This document shows, one piece after another, positions 33,241-40,344 of a stretch of DNA of 64,000 nucleotides. Made by a program: the position numbers and the translations under genes. The first letter of the stretch is position 1; every line of letters starts with the position of its first letter. Source of the stretch: JAHFUS01 sp035689115 (lineage in GTDB: Bacteria; Actinomycetota; Acidimicrobiia; Acidimicrobiales; GCA-2861595); contig DASSMA010000066.1 of assembly GCA_035689115.1 (NCBI GenBank), positions 1 to 64,000 of the forward strand, read 5' to 3'. The notes below the pieces were generated by a model, which was given only the letters and a program-made list of their open reading frames with translations, was not told the origin of the DNA and ran no database searches.

Positions 33241-33267
33241 GACGTCGAACGCCCGCTGATCGTGACA
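33241..33267 (-). promoter_or_regulatory. Candidate ECF41 autoregulatory promoter
   Basis: Minus strand TGTCACG (33267-33261), 16 bases, CGTC (33244-33241), matching TGTCACA-N16-CGTC at all but one base. The implied transcript start is a few bases before the sigma gene, leaving almost no leader. Confidence 0.65.
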
Positions 33268-33370
33268 GCTGACCACCACACGGGCCGGCGGTCGCGCGGG
33301 ACCAGCGCCGGCGGGGTTCCCAGGTCTTTGGTACCTGGAAACTCGGCGGCCTTGACCGCTACCGTCGCAC

Positions 33371-33799
33371 ATGGTGGTCGTCGAATACGAGGTCGTCGAC
33401 GTGTGGCTTGGGCGGTTCGCCGACAAGGCGGCTGCCGACACCTACTTCGAGGAGACGTATGACGACCCAGCGGACGACGAGGAGCAGCCAATCTCACCGT
33501 TCGCCGCCGACATGGCTGAGACCTTCTACGACCACGATTTCATGGAGTGGCAGTTCCATCCGCATGGTGTGTCCGACCTTCGGACGGCACTCGCCGACCA
33601 TTCGTTCTCATCGTCGTACGTGTCGAGTGTGGTCAGCGCCGCCGCGCCGTTGACCGAGCCGGATCCCGTGAACGTGGTGCTGCTCGTTTGGGGAAGGGAG
33701 ATCGAGACGCCGATCTCTGTTCGAACTCCGGCGATGTCCCTGGTCTACGTCGGCCGCTTCGCCTGCGACCCCAACGCGCCGGAGGCCGCCCGACCCTGA
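33371..33799 (+). CDS. Imm22-like immunity protein, orphan
   Basis: 142 residues, acidic. VDVWLGRFADKAAADTYFEETY, then an acidic loop, ISPFAADMAETFYDHDFMEWQF, resembles Imm22-family proteins that protect against polymorphic toxins; the C-terminal half (NVVLLVWGREIETP...LVYVGRFACD) adds beta strands. No toxin gene is nearby. GC content is visibly lower than in the flanking genes. The Imm22 assignment is from pattern recall and should be treated as probable only. Confidence 0.6.
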   Translation: MVVVEYEVVDVWLGRFADKAAADTYFEETYDDPADDEEQPISPFAADMAETFYDHDFMEWQFHPHGVSDLRTALADHSFSSSYVSSVVSAAAPLTEPDPVNVVLLVWGREIETPISVRTPAMSLVYVGRFACDPNAPEAARP

Positions 33800-33833
33800 C
33801 CCGACCAGTGGGGCTGGATGGATGTTCGAGGCC

Positions 33834-34472
33834 CTAGCCCGCCGTCGGCAGGTGGGCGTACTGGAACTCGGCGAACCACTGGGCATATCGCTCGGCGTTC
33901 CTCGAAGCTCCGGACCGGTCGGCGTGGTGTCCGATCTCATGAAGCAGGACGTCGTACAGGTAGAACCTGCGAAGACTCGCCTCATCGAAGACGACTGTCG
34001 TTGCACCGCGGCTCGCAGGTCTGACGGCCGCCCCGAACTTGGTGTACTTGCTCAGCTTCGCCGGGTTGGTCGGGGTGCGCCAGCCTTCGGCGATCCGCTG
34101 GTGGGCCACGGGGAAGAGGAAGATCCGATCATCGGCGTACATGCCGAACGTCAGCGCTCTTCGCCTTCCTTGCGCGGCCGTACCGCCCATCAGGTACACG
34201 CCAGCGAGCCCGGCGACAAAGGGTTGCGGTACTCGTCGCAGGACGTCGACGACATCGTCCACCCTCCAGGGGCGGGTGAAGCCGGTGGCGAGCGGCCGTT
34301 CGTAGACGCAGAGTGCGCGGTCCTCATCCTCGGCGACCGCCGCTCTCGGCCTCGTGCGCGCAGGCAGGGCCTCCACTTCCGACCAGTACGGGTCGTGACG
34401 GGACCAGTTGGTGAATCGCTGTTCCGAATAGAGCCCTGATCGGGGCCCGCTGCCCTTCGCACGACCAGCCAC
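33834..34472 (-). CDS. HEIGH-motif metallopeptidase-like protein
   Basis: 212 residues from GTG 34472, no signal peptide. LYDVLLHEIGHHAD is an HExxH zincin motif with two more histidines next to it; a conserved-looking core DDRIFLFPVAHQRIAEGW and TTVVFDEASLRRFYLYD precedes it. After the motif follows RNAERYAQWFAEFQYAHLP, whose Glu could be the third ligand. Family not recognised. It is convergent with the Imm22-like gene, in the same lower-GC patch. Confidence 0.6.
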   Translation of the reverse strand: MAGRAKGSGPRSGLYSEQRFTNWSRHDPYWSEVEALPARTRPRAAVAEDEDRALCVYERPLATGFTRPWRVDDVVDVLRRVPQPFVAGLAGVYLMGGTAAQGRRRALTFGMYADDRIFLFPVAHQRIAEGWRTPTNPAKLSKYTKFGAAVRPASRGATTVVFDEASLRRFYLYDVLLHEIGHHADRSGASRNAERYAQWFAEFQYAHLPTAG

Positions 34473-34611
34473 CGCCTGAGGTTACCCACAGGGCGTCACG
34501 GCACTTCTCAGTTGCTGGAACGGAGACATGGCCCAACGCCGAATACCGGTCCTCCTCTCATGCAGGAGCGCAACGCTGTCGACGCAGCCAGCGCCGTGCA
34601 TCCTGAGGGGT

Positions 34612-34980
34612 GTGGACATCCGGCACCGCCTCCTTGCGCTGCTTGGTCTGCTCGTCACGGCCACCGGCGTCGCCCTGGCTGCTGCTCCGTTCACCATCTC
34701 CATCGAACTTGGGGCCGAAGGCCACGTCCAAGCTCGTTGCCAGCCTCCGGCCGTCAGCGCGTGGAAGGACGGTGAGAAGGGCCAGCTCCGCCTGTGGGCC
34801 GTCACCGTCGGGAGAGACGCCCGGGGCTACGAAGTGCGAGGAGGCCAGGGGCCCTGGTGTGCCGAGCATGCCCGGCCGCGACTTGCGGCAGCGGTCGCCA
34901 CCGTTGCCGGCGGTCTGGCTCTTCTCGCACCTCAGCTGCTGACCCGTCGGCGACGGCGCGCAGAAGGGCGTGTCACTTAG
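34612..34980 (+). CDS. Small two-helix membrane protein
   Basis: 122 residues from GTG 34612; the frame is open from ATG 34528, and the start is uncertain. Helix LLALLGLLVTATGVALAAAP, an outer domain with cysteines at QARCQPP and PWCAEH, then helix AAVATVAGGLALLAPQLL and an Arg-rich tail RRRRRAEGRV on the cytosolic side. No family recognised. Confidence 0.5.
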   Translation: MDIRHRLLALLGLLVTATGVALAAAPFTISIELGAEGHVQARCQPPAVSAWKDGEKGQLRLWAVTVGRDARGYEVRGGQGPWCAEHARPRLAAAVATVAGGLALLAPQLLTRRRRRAEGRVT

Positions 34981-35195
34981 CGTTGCCGATCGTCCGCTGC
35001 CTCCACTCCGTCATGCGTTCCTCGGCGAACGACTCAGGCCTCGAACGGATGCGCCGTTCGAGCTGACCGGGCTCGCGTCTTGCCGGCGAGTCGACCGCCG
35101 CGCCGACATGGGAATCGCACGCTCGTGGACGCCCGCCGGCCGACTCGCGCCAGAGCGAGCGGCGGTAGCGCCGGACCGGCACGTCGGCGTCGTCA

Positions 35196-35248
35196 CGCTT
35201 CTTGGGTCACTGACCATCGAATAGCGCCGGCAAGTGACCCGAGAAGCG
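35196..35248. repeat. 16-bp inverted repeat
   Basis: Arms 35196-35211 and 35233-35248 match at 15 of 16 positions around a 21-base spacer. It could be a terminator, a recombination site or the end of a lost element; it lacks integron attC core motifs. Confidence 0.55.
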
Positions 35249-35594
35249 AGGGGTCGAGTCGACGGCCGCACGCCTCCGCACCTACTGCCGGGTTGTCGCG
35301 CCGGCTGCCACACCGATCTGGTGGTCGCGAGCGTCGTGGACGTGCTCGGCAGGCCGGTCGCTCGGGACGCCGGATACCCGCACGTCGGCAGGCCCCGTCC
35401 CCGCTCAGGTTGCCGATTCTGTGGACGCTGGCGGCCACATGTGCGCCGTCACCGTCCATAGAAGCGAGCCGGCCTCCTTCGACCGTCCTTGCCCCGCCAC
35501 ACCGTTGCTCTCAATTGTCCACGTGCATCGACAGCCCGGGTCGGGGTGGCGGGGGGGCCGGGAGCGCACGGCACCGAGAATGCGCCCCGGAGGG

Positions 35595-35693
35595 CGGGTA
35601 ACGGCTGCGGATCGTCGACCCGGCCACGCCCTGGGCGCGCATCCGGGCGTGCCACCGCTCGACGTCGGCGACGGTGAGCCGGATGACGCGGAC
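35595..35693 (-). pseudogene. Remnant of a tyrosine recombinase (phage-type integrase)
   Basis: The peptide VRVIRLTVADVERWHARMRA followed by GVAGSTIRSRY is a typical SAM-like core-binding segment of actinobacterial integrases (pattern LTxxDVxRWxxxM...GxxxxTIRNRH). Upstream and downstream the similarity stops at once and other frames are not continuous, so only a fragment remains. The catalytic domain is absent. Confidence 0.4.
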
Positions 35694-35858
35694 ACTGCCG
35701 CGGGCATCGCCGGCCACCGCCCGGCCCGGCCTGCGCTGTCCCGCCGGGACGCCGGCGCCCACACGTTGGCGTCGACCTCCTGCCCCGCCTCCGGCGTCGT
35801 GGCGACCGGGACGGAGTAGGGATGACCCCGGATGAGGCCACTCGCCGCCAAGGGCGGC

Positions 35859-37076
35859 CTACGAAATATGCATGCCGGAGATGGCTCTTGCGATGATCAG
35901 CCGCTGGATCTCGGAGGTGCCCTCGAAGATTGTGTAGATCTTGGCGTCCCGGTGCCAGCGCTCCACCGGCTCGTCCCGCACGTAGCCGTAGCCGCCGAGG
36001 ATCTGGATCGCCTCGTCGGTGACCCGTACCGCCGTCTCGCCGGCGTACAGCTTGGCCATGGAGCCCTCGCCGGCCGTGAAGCCGCCGTTGCGGCTGAGCC
36101 ACGCCGCCCGCCAGACGAGAAGGCGGGCGGCGTCGACGGCGGTGCGCATGTCGGCCAGCTTGAACGCCACGCCCTGATTCTCGACGATGGCCCGCCCGAA
36201 CTGCCGGCGGCCCTTGGCGTAGTCGAGGGCCCGCTCGTAGGCGGCCCGGGCGATGCCGACGGCCTGGGCGCCGATGGCCGGGCGGGAGGCCTCGAAGGTG
36301 GCCATGGCCGCCTGGGTGCGGCCGCTCCCCCGCCCCTCCCGGGCCCGGGCCAGCCGCTCCTCGAGCCGCTCCCTGCCGCCGAGCAGGCAGCGACCGGGCA
36401 CCCGGCAGCCGTCGAGCACGACCTCGGCGGTGTGCGAGGCCCGGATTCCCATCTTCTTGAACTTCTGGCCCTGGGACAGCCCCGCCGTCCCGGGCGGGAC
36501 GACGAACGTCGCCTGGCCCCGTGTGCGCAGGGCGGGGTCGACGGAGGCGACGACGACGTGGACGCCGGCGATGCCGCCGTTGGTGACCCACGTCTTGGTC
36601 CCGTCGAGCACCCACTCGTCGCTCGCCTCGTGGTAGGCCGCCCGGGTGCGGATGGCACCGACGTCGGAGCCGGCGTCGGCCTCCGACACGGCGAAGGCGG
36701 CGACCGCCACCGCGCCGCCCTCGTCGCGGAAGCACCGCGGGACCCACTGCTCCACCTGCTCGGGCGTCCCCGTGGCCATCAGGGCCGACACGCCGAGGGT
36801 CGTGCCGAAGATGGCCAGCGTGATGCCGGCGTCGCCCCACGAGAGCTCCTCCATGACCACCGGCACGCTGAGCCCGGTGGGGTCGGCGAACACGTCGCGC
36901 ACGAAGTCGAGCGAGTAGAGACCGACCTCGGCGGCGTGCTGGACGAGCGGCCACGGCGTCTCCTCCCGCTCGTCCCACTCATGGGCGGCGGGGCGCATGA
37001 CGTCCTCGGCGAAGCGGTGGACCCATGCGCGCAGCTGCTCCTGATCATCGTCCAGGGCCAGCGAGAAGGGCGGCAT
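35859..37076 (-). CDS. Acyl-CoA dehydrogenase
   Basis: FAD enzyme oxidising acyl-CoA at the alpha-beta bond; electrons go to ETF. 405 residues from ATG 37076. AFAVSEADAGSDVGAIRTRA and DEWVLDGTKTWVTNGG are the flavin/substrate blocks; QILGGYGYVRDEPVERWHRDAKIYTIFEGTSEIQR, read in two parts, has the catalytic Glu of the EGTSEIQ motif. Substrate chain length cannot be read from sequence. Divergent from the sigma/anti-sigma fusion gene. Confidence 0.93.
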   Translation of the reverse strand: MPPFSLALDDDQEQLRAWVHRFAEDVMRPAAHEWDEREETPWPLVQHAAEVGLYSLDFVRDVFADPTGLSVPVVMEELSWGDAGITLAIFGTTLGVSALMATGTPEQVEQWVPRCFRDEGGAVAVAAFAVSEADAGSDVGAIRTRAAYHEASDEWVLDGTKTWVTNGGIAGVHVVVASVDPALRTRGQATFVVPPGTAGLSQGQKFKKMGIRASHTAEVVLDGCRVPGRCLLGGRERLEERLARAREGRGSGRTQAAMATFEASRPAIGAQAVGIARAAYERALDYAKGRRQFGRAIVENQGVAFKLADMRTAVDAARLLVWRAAWLSRNGGFTAGEGSMAKLYAGETAVRVTDEAIQILGGYGYVRDEPVERWHRDAKIYTIFEGTSEIQRLIIARAISGMHIS

Positions 37077-37159
37077 CACGACATCATGCGCCCCCTCGTC
37101 CCGAATGAGACGTTCAGGTACGCTTGGGACAGCCATCGGGGGGGAAGGGACGAACCGAC

Positions 37160-38575
37160 ATGATGCGGCAGCGGGCCAAGGGAGCGGGCCAGCCGGCGGA
37201 CGCCCAGCTGGTCGACCGCGCCGCCGCCGGCGACGTCGACGCCTTCGAGGAGCTGTACCGCCGCCACGTCGAGGCCGCCTGGCGCATGGCCTTCGCCGTC
37301 ACCGGCGACCCCCACGACGCCGCCGATGCGGTGAGCGACGCCTTCACCCGCGTGTTCCAGGCCCTCACCGCCCGGCCCTACGAGGCCAGCCGCTTCCTCC
37401 CCTACCTGCTGGCCTCCGTGCGCAACGCCGCCATCGACGGGCTGCGCCGGGGCGGCCGGCGCGTGCCGGCGTCCGACGAGCTCGACGGGCCGAGCCCGTC
37501 CCACGGCCCGGCCGAGTGCATGATGGCGGGCGTCGACGCCGGGCTCGTCGCCAGCGCGTTCCGCGACCTACCGGAGCGCTGGCGGTCGGTCCTGTGGCTC
37601 ACCGAGGTGGAGGAGATCCCAGCCCGCGAGGTGGCCGGGCTGCTCGGGCTCTCGCCCAACGGCGTGGCCCAACTGGCCCTCCGGGCGCGGGCCGGGCTGC
37701 GCCAGCGCTACCTCCAGGCCCACCTGCGCCAGGAGGAGATCCCCGCGTCCTGCCGGCACGCCGTCAGCCGCCTCGGGGCCTACGCCGTAGGTGGGCTGGC
37801 GCCGCGCGACACCGCCAAGGTCGACCAGCACCTGGCCGCCTGCCCGTCGTGCCGCTCGAGGCTGGCCCAGGTGCGTGACTTCGCCCCGTCGCTGCGCTGC
37901 TGCATCGTGCCGCTCCCGCTCGCCCTCCTGGCCGCCTCCGGCCGGCGCTTTGCGGCGGCCGGTGGCACGGCGAGCGCGGCGGCGGCCACGGCTGCCGCCC
38001 CTGTCGGCGTCGGCGCCGGCATGGTGGGCGCCGCACCCGTGCCCTTCCTCGCATCGGTGGCGTCAGCCGCGCTGGTCGTGGCCGGCTTCGTGGGTGTCGG
38101 CGCCGGCCAGGGCCGCCACACCCCGCCGCCGCCGGCCGCTCCGGCGGCAGCCGCGGCTCCGGCGGCAGCCGCCTTCGCATCCTCACCACCCGCCGGCACG
38201 GGCACGGCACCGACTGGCTCGCCGGCGCCGCCGGCCCCCGCCATCCCCCTGGCGCCGCCCGCCGCGCCCCTCCTCCGCACACCGGCCGCCACCGGCATCG
38301 GCGACGCCGTGCAGGCACTGGGCGCCGGGCTGCCGGCCCTGGTGCCGCCGACTCCCGACGTGAGCGCCGTCACCTCGAACGGTCTGGCCGACGCCGGCGC
38401 GGTGGCCGCCGCCGTACCCGCACTGGCGGGCACCGCCACGTCGTCCACCTGCCTGTCCGGCGGCGTGAGCGACTGTGTCGACACGCTGCCGAGACCGGCG
38501 GCGCCGGCGCCCATCGACGCCGACACGCAGGCCCGACGGCCCGTCCGCACCGCCCTCGACACCCTCAAACCGTAA
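37160..38575 (+). CDS. ECF sigma factor fused to anti-sigma-like domain
   Basis: 471 residues. Sigma region 2 (AFEELYRRHVEAAWRMAF to DAVSDAFTRVFQAL, about 20-75) and region 4 (FRDLPERWRSVLWLTEVEEI with EVAGLLGLSPNGVAQLALRA, about 135-175) are followed by a zinc-binding anti-sigma-type segment VDQHLAACPSC (HxxxCxxC, about 225-235), a hydrophobic segment (about 300-325) and a Pro/Ala-rich tail that would be outside the cell. Sigma and its regulator are thus one membrane-bound chain, perhaps freed by proteolysis. GGGGGGAAGGGA precedes the ATG at 37160; a longer frame starts at 37124. Confidence 0.8.
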   Translation: MMRQRAKGAGQPADAQLVDRAAAGDVDAFEELYRRHVEAAWRMAFAVTGDPHDAADAVSDAFTRVFQALTARPYEASRFLPYLLASVRNAAIDGLRRGGRRVPASDELDGPSPSHGPAECMMAGVDAGLVASAFRDLPERWRSVLWLTEVEEIPAREVAGLLGLSPNGVAQLALRARAGLRQRYLQAHLRQEEIPASCRHAVSRLGAYAVGGLAPRDTAKVDQHLAACPSCRSRLAQVRDFAPSLRCCIVPLPLALLAASGRRFAAAGGTASAAAATAAAPVGVGAGMVGAAPVPFLASVASAALVVAGFVGVGAGQGRHTPPPPAAPAAAAAPAAAAFASSPPAGTGTAPTGSPAPPAPAIPLAPPAAPLLRTPAATGIGDAVQALGAGLPALVPPTPDVSAVTSNGLADAGAVAAAVPALAGTATSSTCLSGGVSDCVDTLPRPAAPAPIDADTQARRPVRTALDTLKP

Positions 38576-38586
38576 AGAGCGGGCGC

Positions 38587-38626
38587 GACACAGCCCCCGA
38601 CCTGAAGGTCGGGGGCCGGGTGTGTC
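38587..38626. terminator. Bidirectional terminator
   Basis: A 10-bp GC stem (38593-38602 with 38607-38616, 4-base loop) extended by GACACA/TGTGTC outer arms. It lies between the convergent stops of the sigma fusion gene and the cold-shock gene. Confidence 0.8.
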
Positions 38627-38644
38627 AGCTGTCGGTGCGGATGG

Positions 38645-38851
38645 TCAGCGCTGGACGGGGCGGACGCTGGCGGCCTGCAAGCCCTTGGGGCCTTCGGTGA
38701 CCTCGAACTCGACCTGCTGGCCTTCCTCCAGCGAGCGGTACCCGGTGGCCTGGATGGCGCTGAAGTGCACGAACACGTCGGCGCCCTCGGGCTGGGAGAT
38801 GAACCCGTAGCCCTTCTCGGCGTTGAACCACTTGACCGTTCCGGTCGCCAC
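38645..38851 (-). CDS. Cold-shock protein (CspA family)
   Basis: 68-residue single-strand nucleic-acid-binding OB fold, an RNA chaperone. TVKWFNAEKGYGFISQ has RNP1 and DVFVHFSAI RNP2. GGAGGATCGCC precedes the ATG. The 126 bases up to cysS contain a leader of AT-richer sequence, as long 5' leaders are common in csp genes, but no cold-box could be identified. Confidence 0.96.
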   Translation of the reverse strand: MATGTVKWFNAEKGYGFISQPEGADVFVHFSAIQATGYRSLEEGQQVEFEVTEGPKGLQAASVRPVQR

Positions 38852-38977
38852 GATGGCGATCCTCCTTCGTGAATGACTGCTTCCAGGAGAATGCCTGCCG
38901 TGCGACGTGGTCGTGCGGTGCTGCCTCTCCGGCGGCAGACGTTAGCAGCCGTCCCCGCCGCCGCAAGGGGTGGTTGG

Positions 38978-40324
38978 TCAGCGGTGCACGGTGGTGCCGT
39001 CGGGCGTGTCCTGCACCGTCCAGCCGAGGGCGGCCAGCTTGTCGCGGAGGGCGTCGGAACGGGCGAAGTCGCGGGCTGCCCTCGCCTCGTCCCGCTCGGC
39101 CACGAGGCGGGCGGTCTCCTCATCGAGGGCGGTGTCGGCCTCCCGCGGTGCCAGGCCCAGGGCGCCGGCGATGGTGAGGGCCGCCTCCACCGAGGGCGCC
39201 GCGCCGTCGACGTCGCCCGCCGCCAGCGCCGCGTTCCCCGCCTTCACCAGGTCGAACAGGAGGGCCACCGCCTGCGGGGTGGAGAGGTCGTCGTCCATCA
39301 GCTCGCGGAAGCGGTCGAGGGCGGCCTGATCGGGCTCCCCGGCGTGCCCCGCCCAGCGGCGCGCCAGCTCGTCGAGGCGCTCGAGGGTGCGCTCGGCGCG
39401 GGCCATGGTGTCGGGCACGACCTCCAACGGCGCGCGGTAGTGCGACTGGAGCACGAGCATCCGGTACGACCGGGGATCCCACTGCTCCAGCAGGTCGGTG
39501 AGGCTCCGCACGTTCCCCAGCGACTTGGACATCTTCTCGCCTTCGAGCTCCACGAAGGCGTGGTGCATCCAATGGCGCGCGAAGGCGTTGCCTGAAGCGG
39601 CGGCCTGGGCCCGCTCGTTCTCGTGGTGCGGGAACTTGAGGTCGAGCCCGCCGGCGTGGAGGTCGAAGCCGTCGCCGAGCAGGCCCAGCGACATCACCAC
39701 GCACTCGGTGTGCCAGCCCGGCCGCCCGGCACCCCACGGTGCCGGCCACGACGGCTCTCCCGGCTTGGCCGCCTTCCACAGGGCGAAGTCGAACGGCGAC
39801 CGCTTCTCCTCGACCACCCCCACCCGCTCGCCGGCCCGGAGGCTCTCGAGGGACTGCCCGGCCAGCAGCCCGTAGTCGGCGACGGTGTCGACGGCGAAGT
39901 ACACGCCGTCGGTGGTCTCGTAGGCCGCGCCCTTGTCCACCAGCTGGACGATGAGGTCGACCATGTTCTCCACGTACGCCGTGGCGCGGGGCGCCTCGTG
40001 GGGCCGCAGCACGCCGAGGGCGTCGACGGCGTCCCACCAGGCCTGCTCGAACTCGGCTGCGACCTCCGGCTCCGTGCGGCCCTCGCTCGCCGCCCGGGCG
40101 ATGATCTTGTCGTCGATGTCGGTGACGTTGGAGACGTGGCGCACGTCGAGCCCGCGCCACTCGAGGTACCGGCGGAGGACGTCGTACACGAGCACCGAGC
40201 GGCCGTGGCCGATGTGGGGCAGGCCGTACACGGTGGGGCCGCACACGTAGATCGACACCTTGCCCGGATCGCGCAGCTCGAGGGGGCGGACGGCCCCGAA
40301 TGCGGTGTCGTGAAGGCGCAGCAC
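38978..40324 (-). CDS. cysS: Cysteinyl-tRNA synthetase
   Basis: 448 residues, class I. HIGH motif in GLPHIGHGRS, KMSKS in EGEKMSKSLGN; zinc ligands in YVCGPTVYG, GWHTECVVMS and FPHHENERAQ. The C-terminal helical anticodon part to residue 448 marks it as CysS rather than the shorter mycothiol ligase MshC, which lacks this end. Divergent from valS with only 20 bases between starts. Confidence 0.93.
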   Translation of the reverse strand: MLRLHDTAFGAVRPLELRDPGKVSIYVCGPTVYGLPHIGHGRSVLVYDVLRRYLEWRGLDVRHVSNVTDIDDKIIARAASEGRTEPEVAAEFEQAWWDAVDALGVLRPHEAPRATAYVENMVDLIVQLVDKGAAYETTDGVYFAVDTVADYGLLAGQSLESLRAGERVGVVEEKRSPFDFALWKAAKPGEPSWPAPWGAGRPGWHTECVVMSLGLLGDGFDLHAGGLDLKFPHHENERAQAAASGNAFARHWMHHAFVELEGEKMSKSLGNVRSLTDLLEQWDPRSYRMLVLQSHYRAPLEVVPDTMARAERTLERLDELARRWAGHAGEPDQAALDRFRELMDDDLSTPQAVALLFDLVKAGNAALAAGDVDGAAPSVEAALTIAGALGLAPREADTALDEETARLVAERDEARAARDFARSDALRDKLAALGWTVQDTPDGTTVHR

Positions 40325-40344
40325 CCAGGTACGGTAACGCCATC

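Larger units (their letters stand above)
34981..35858. other. Gene-poor, scrambled region
   Basis: No convincing intact gene in 878 bases. It contains a 9-bp hairpin (35040-35048 with 35054-35062), a long hairpin (35196-35248) and a fragment of a tyrosine recombinase (35595-35693, minus strand). Open frames here, for example plus 35080-35601, have random composition (Arg/Pro/Ser-rich) and no recognisable domain. Together with the unusual genes to its left this looks like a decayed mobile island. Confidence 0.6.

Noticed and set aside
35080..35601. Plus-strand open frame of 173 codons in the gene-poor region
   Set aside because: Arg/Pro/Ser-rich with no hydrophobic core or start signal; the opposite strand shows an integrase fragment.
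38978..40324. Mycothiol ligase MshC instead of CysS
   Set aside because: MshC is related but shorter and lacks the C-terminal anticodon region, which is present here to residue 448.
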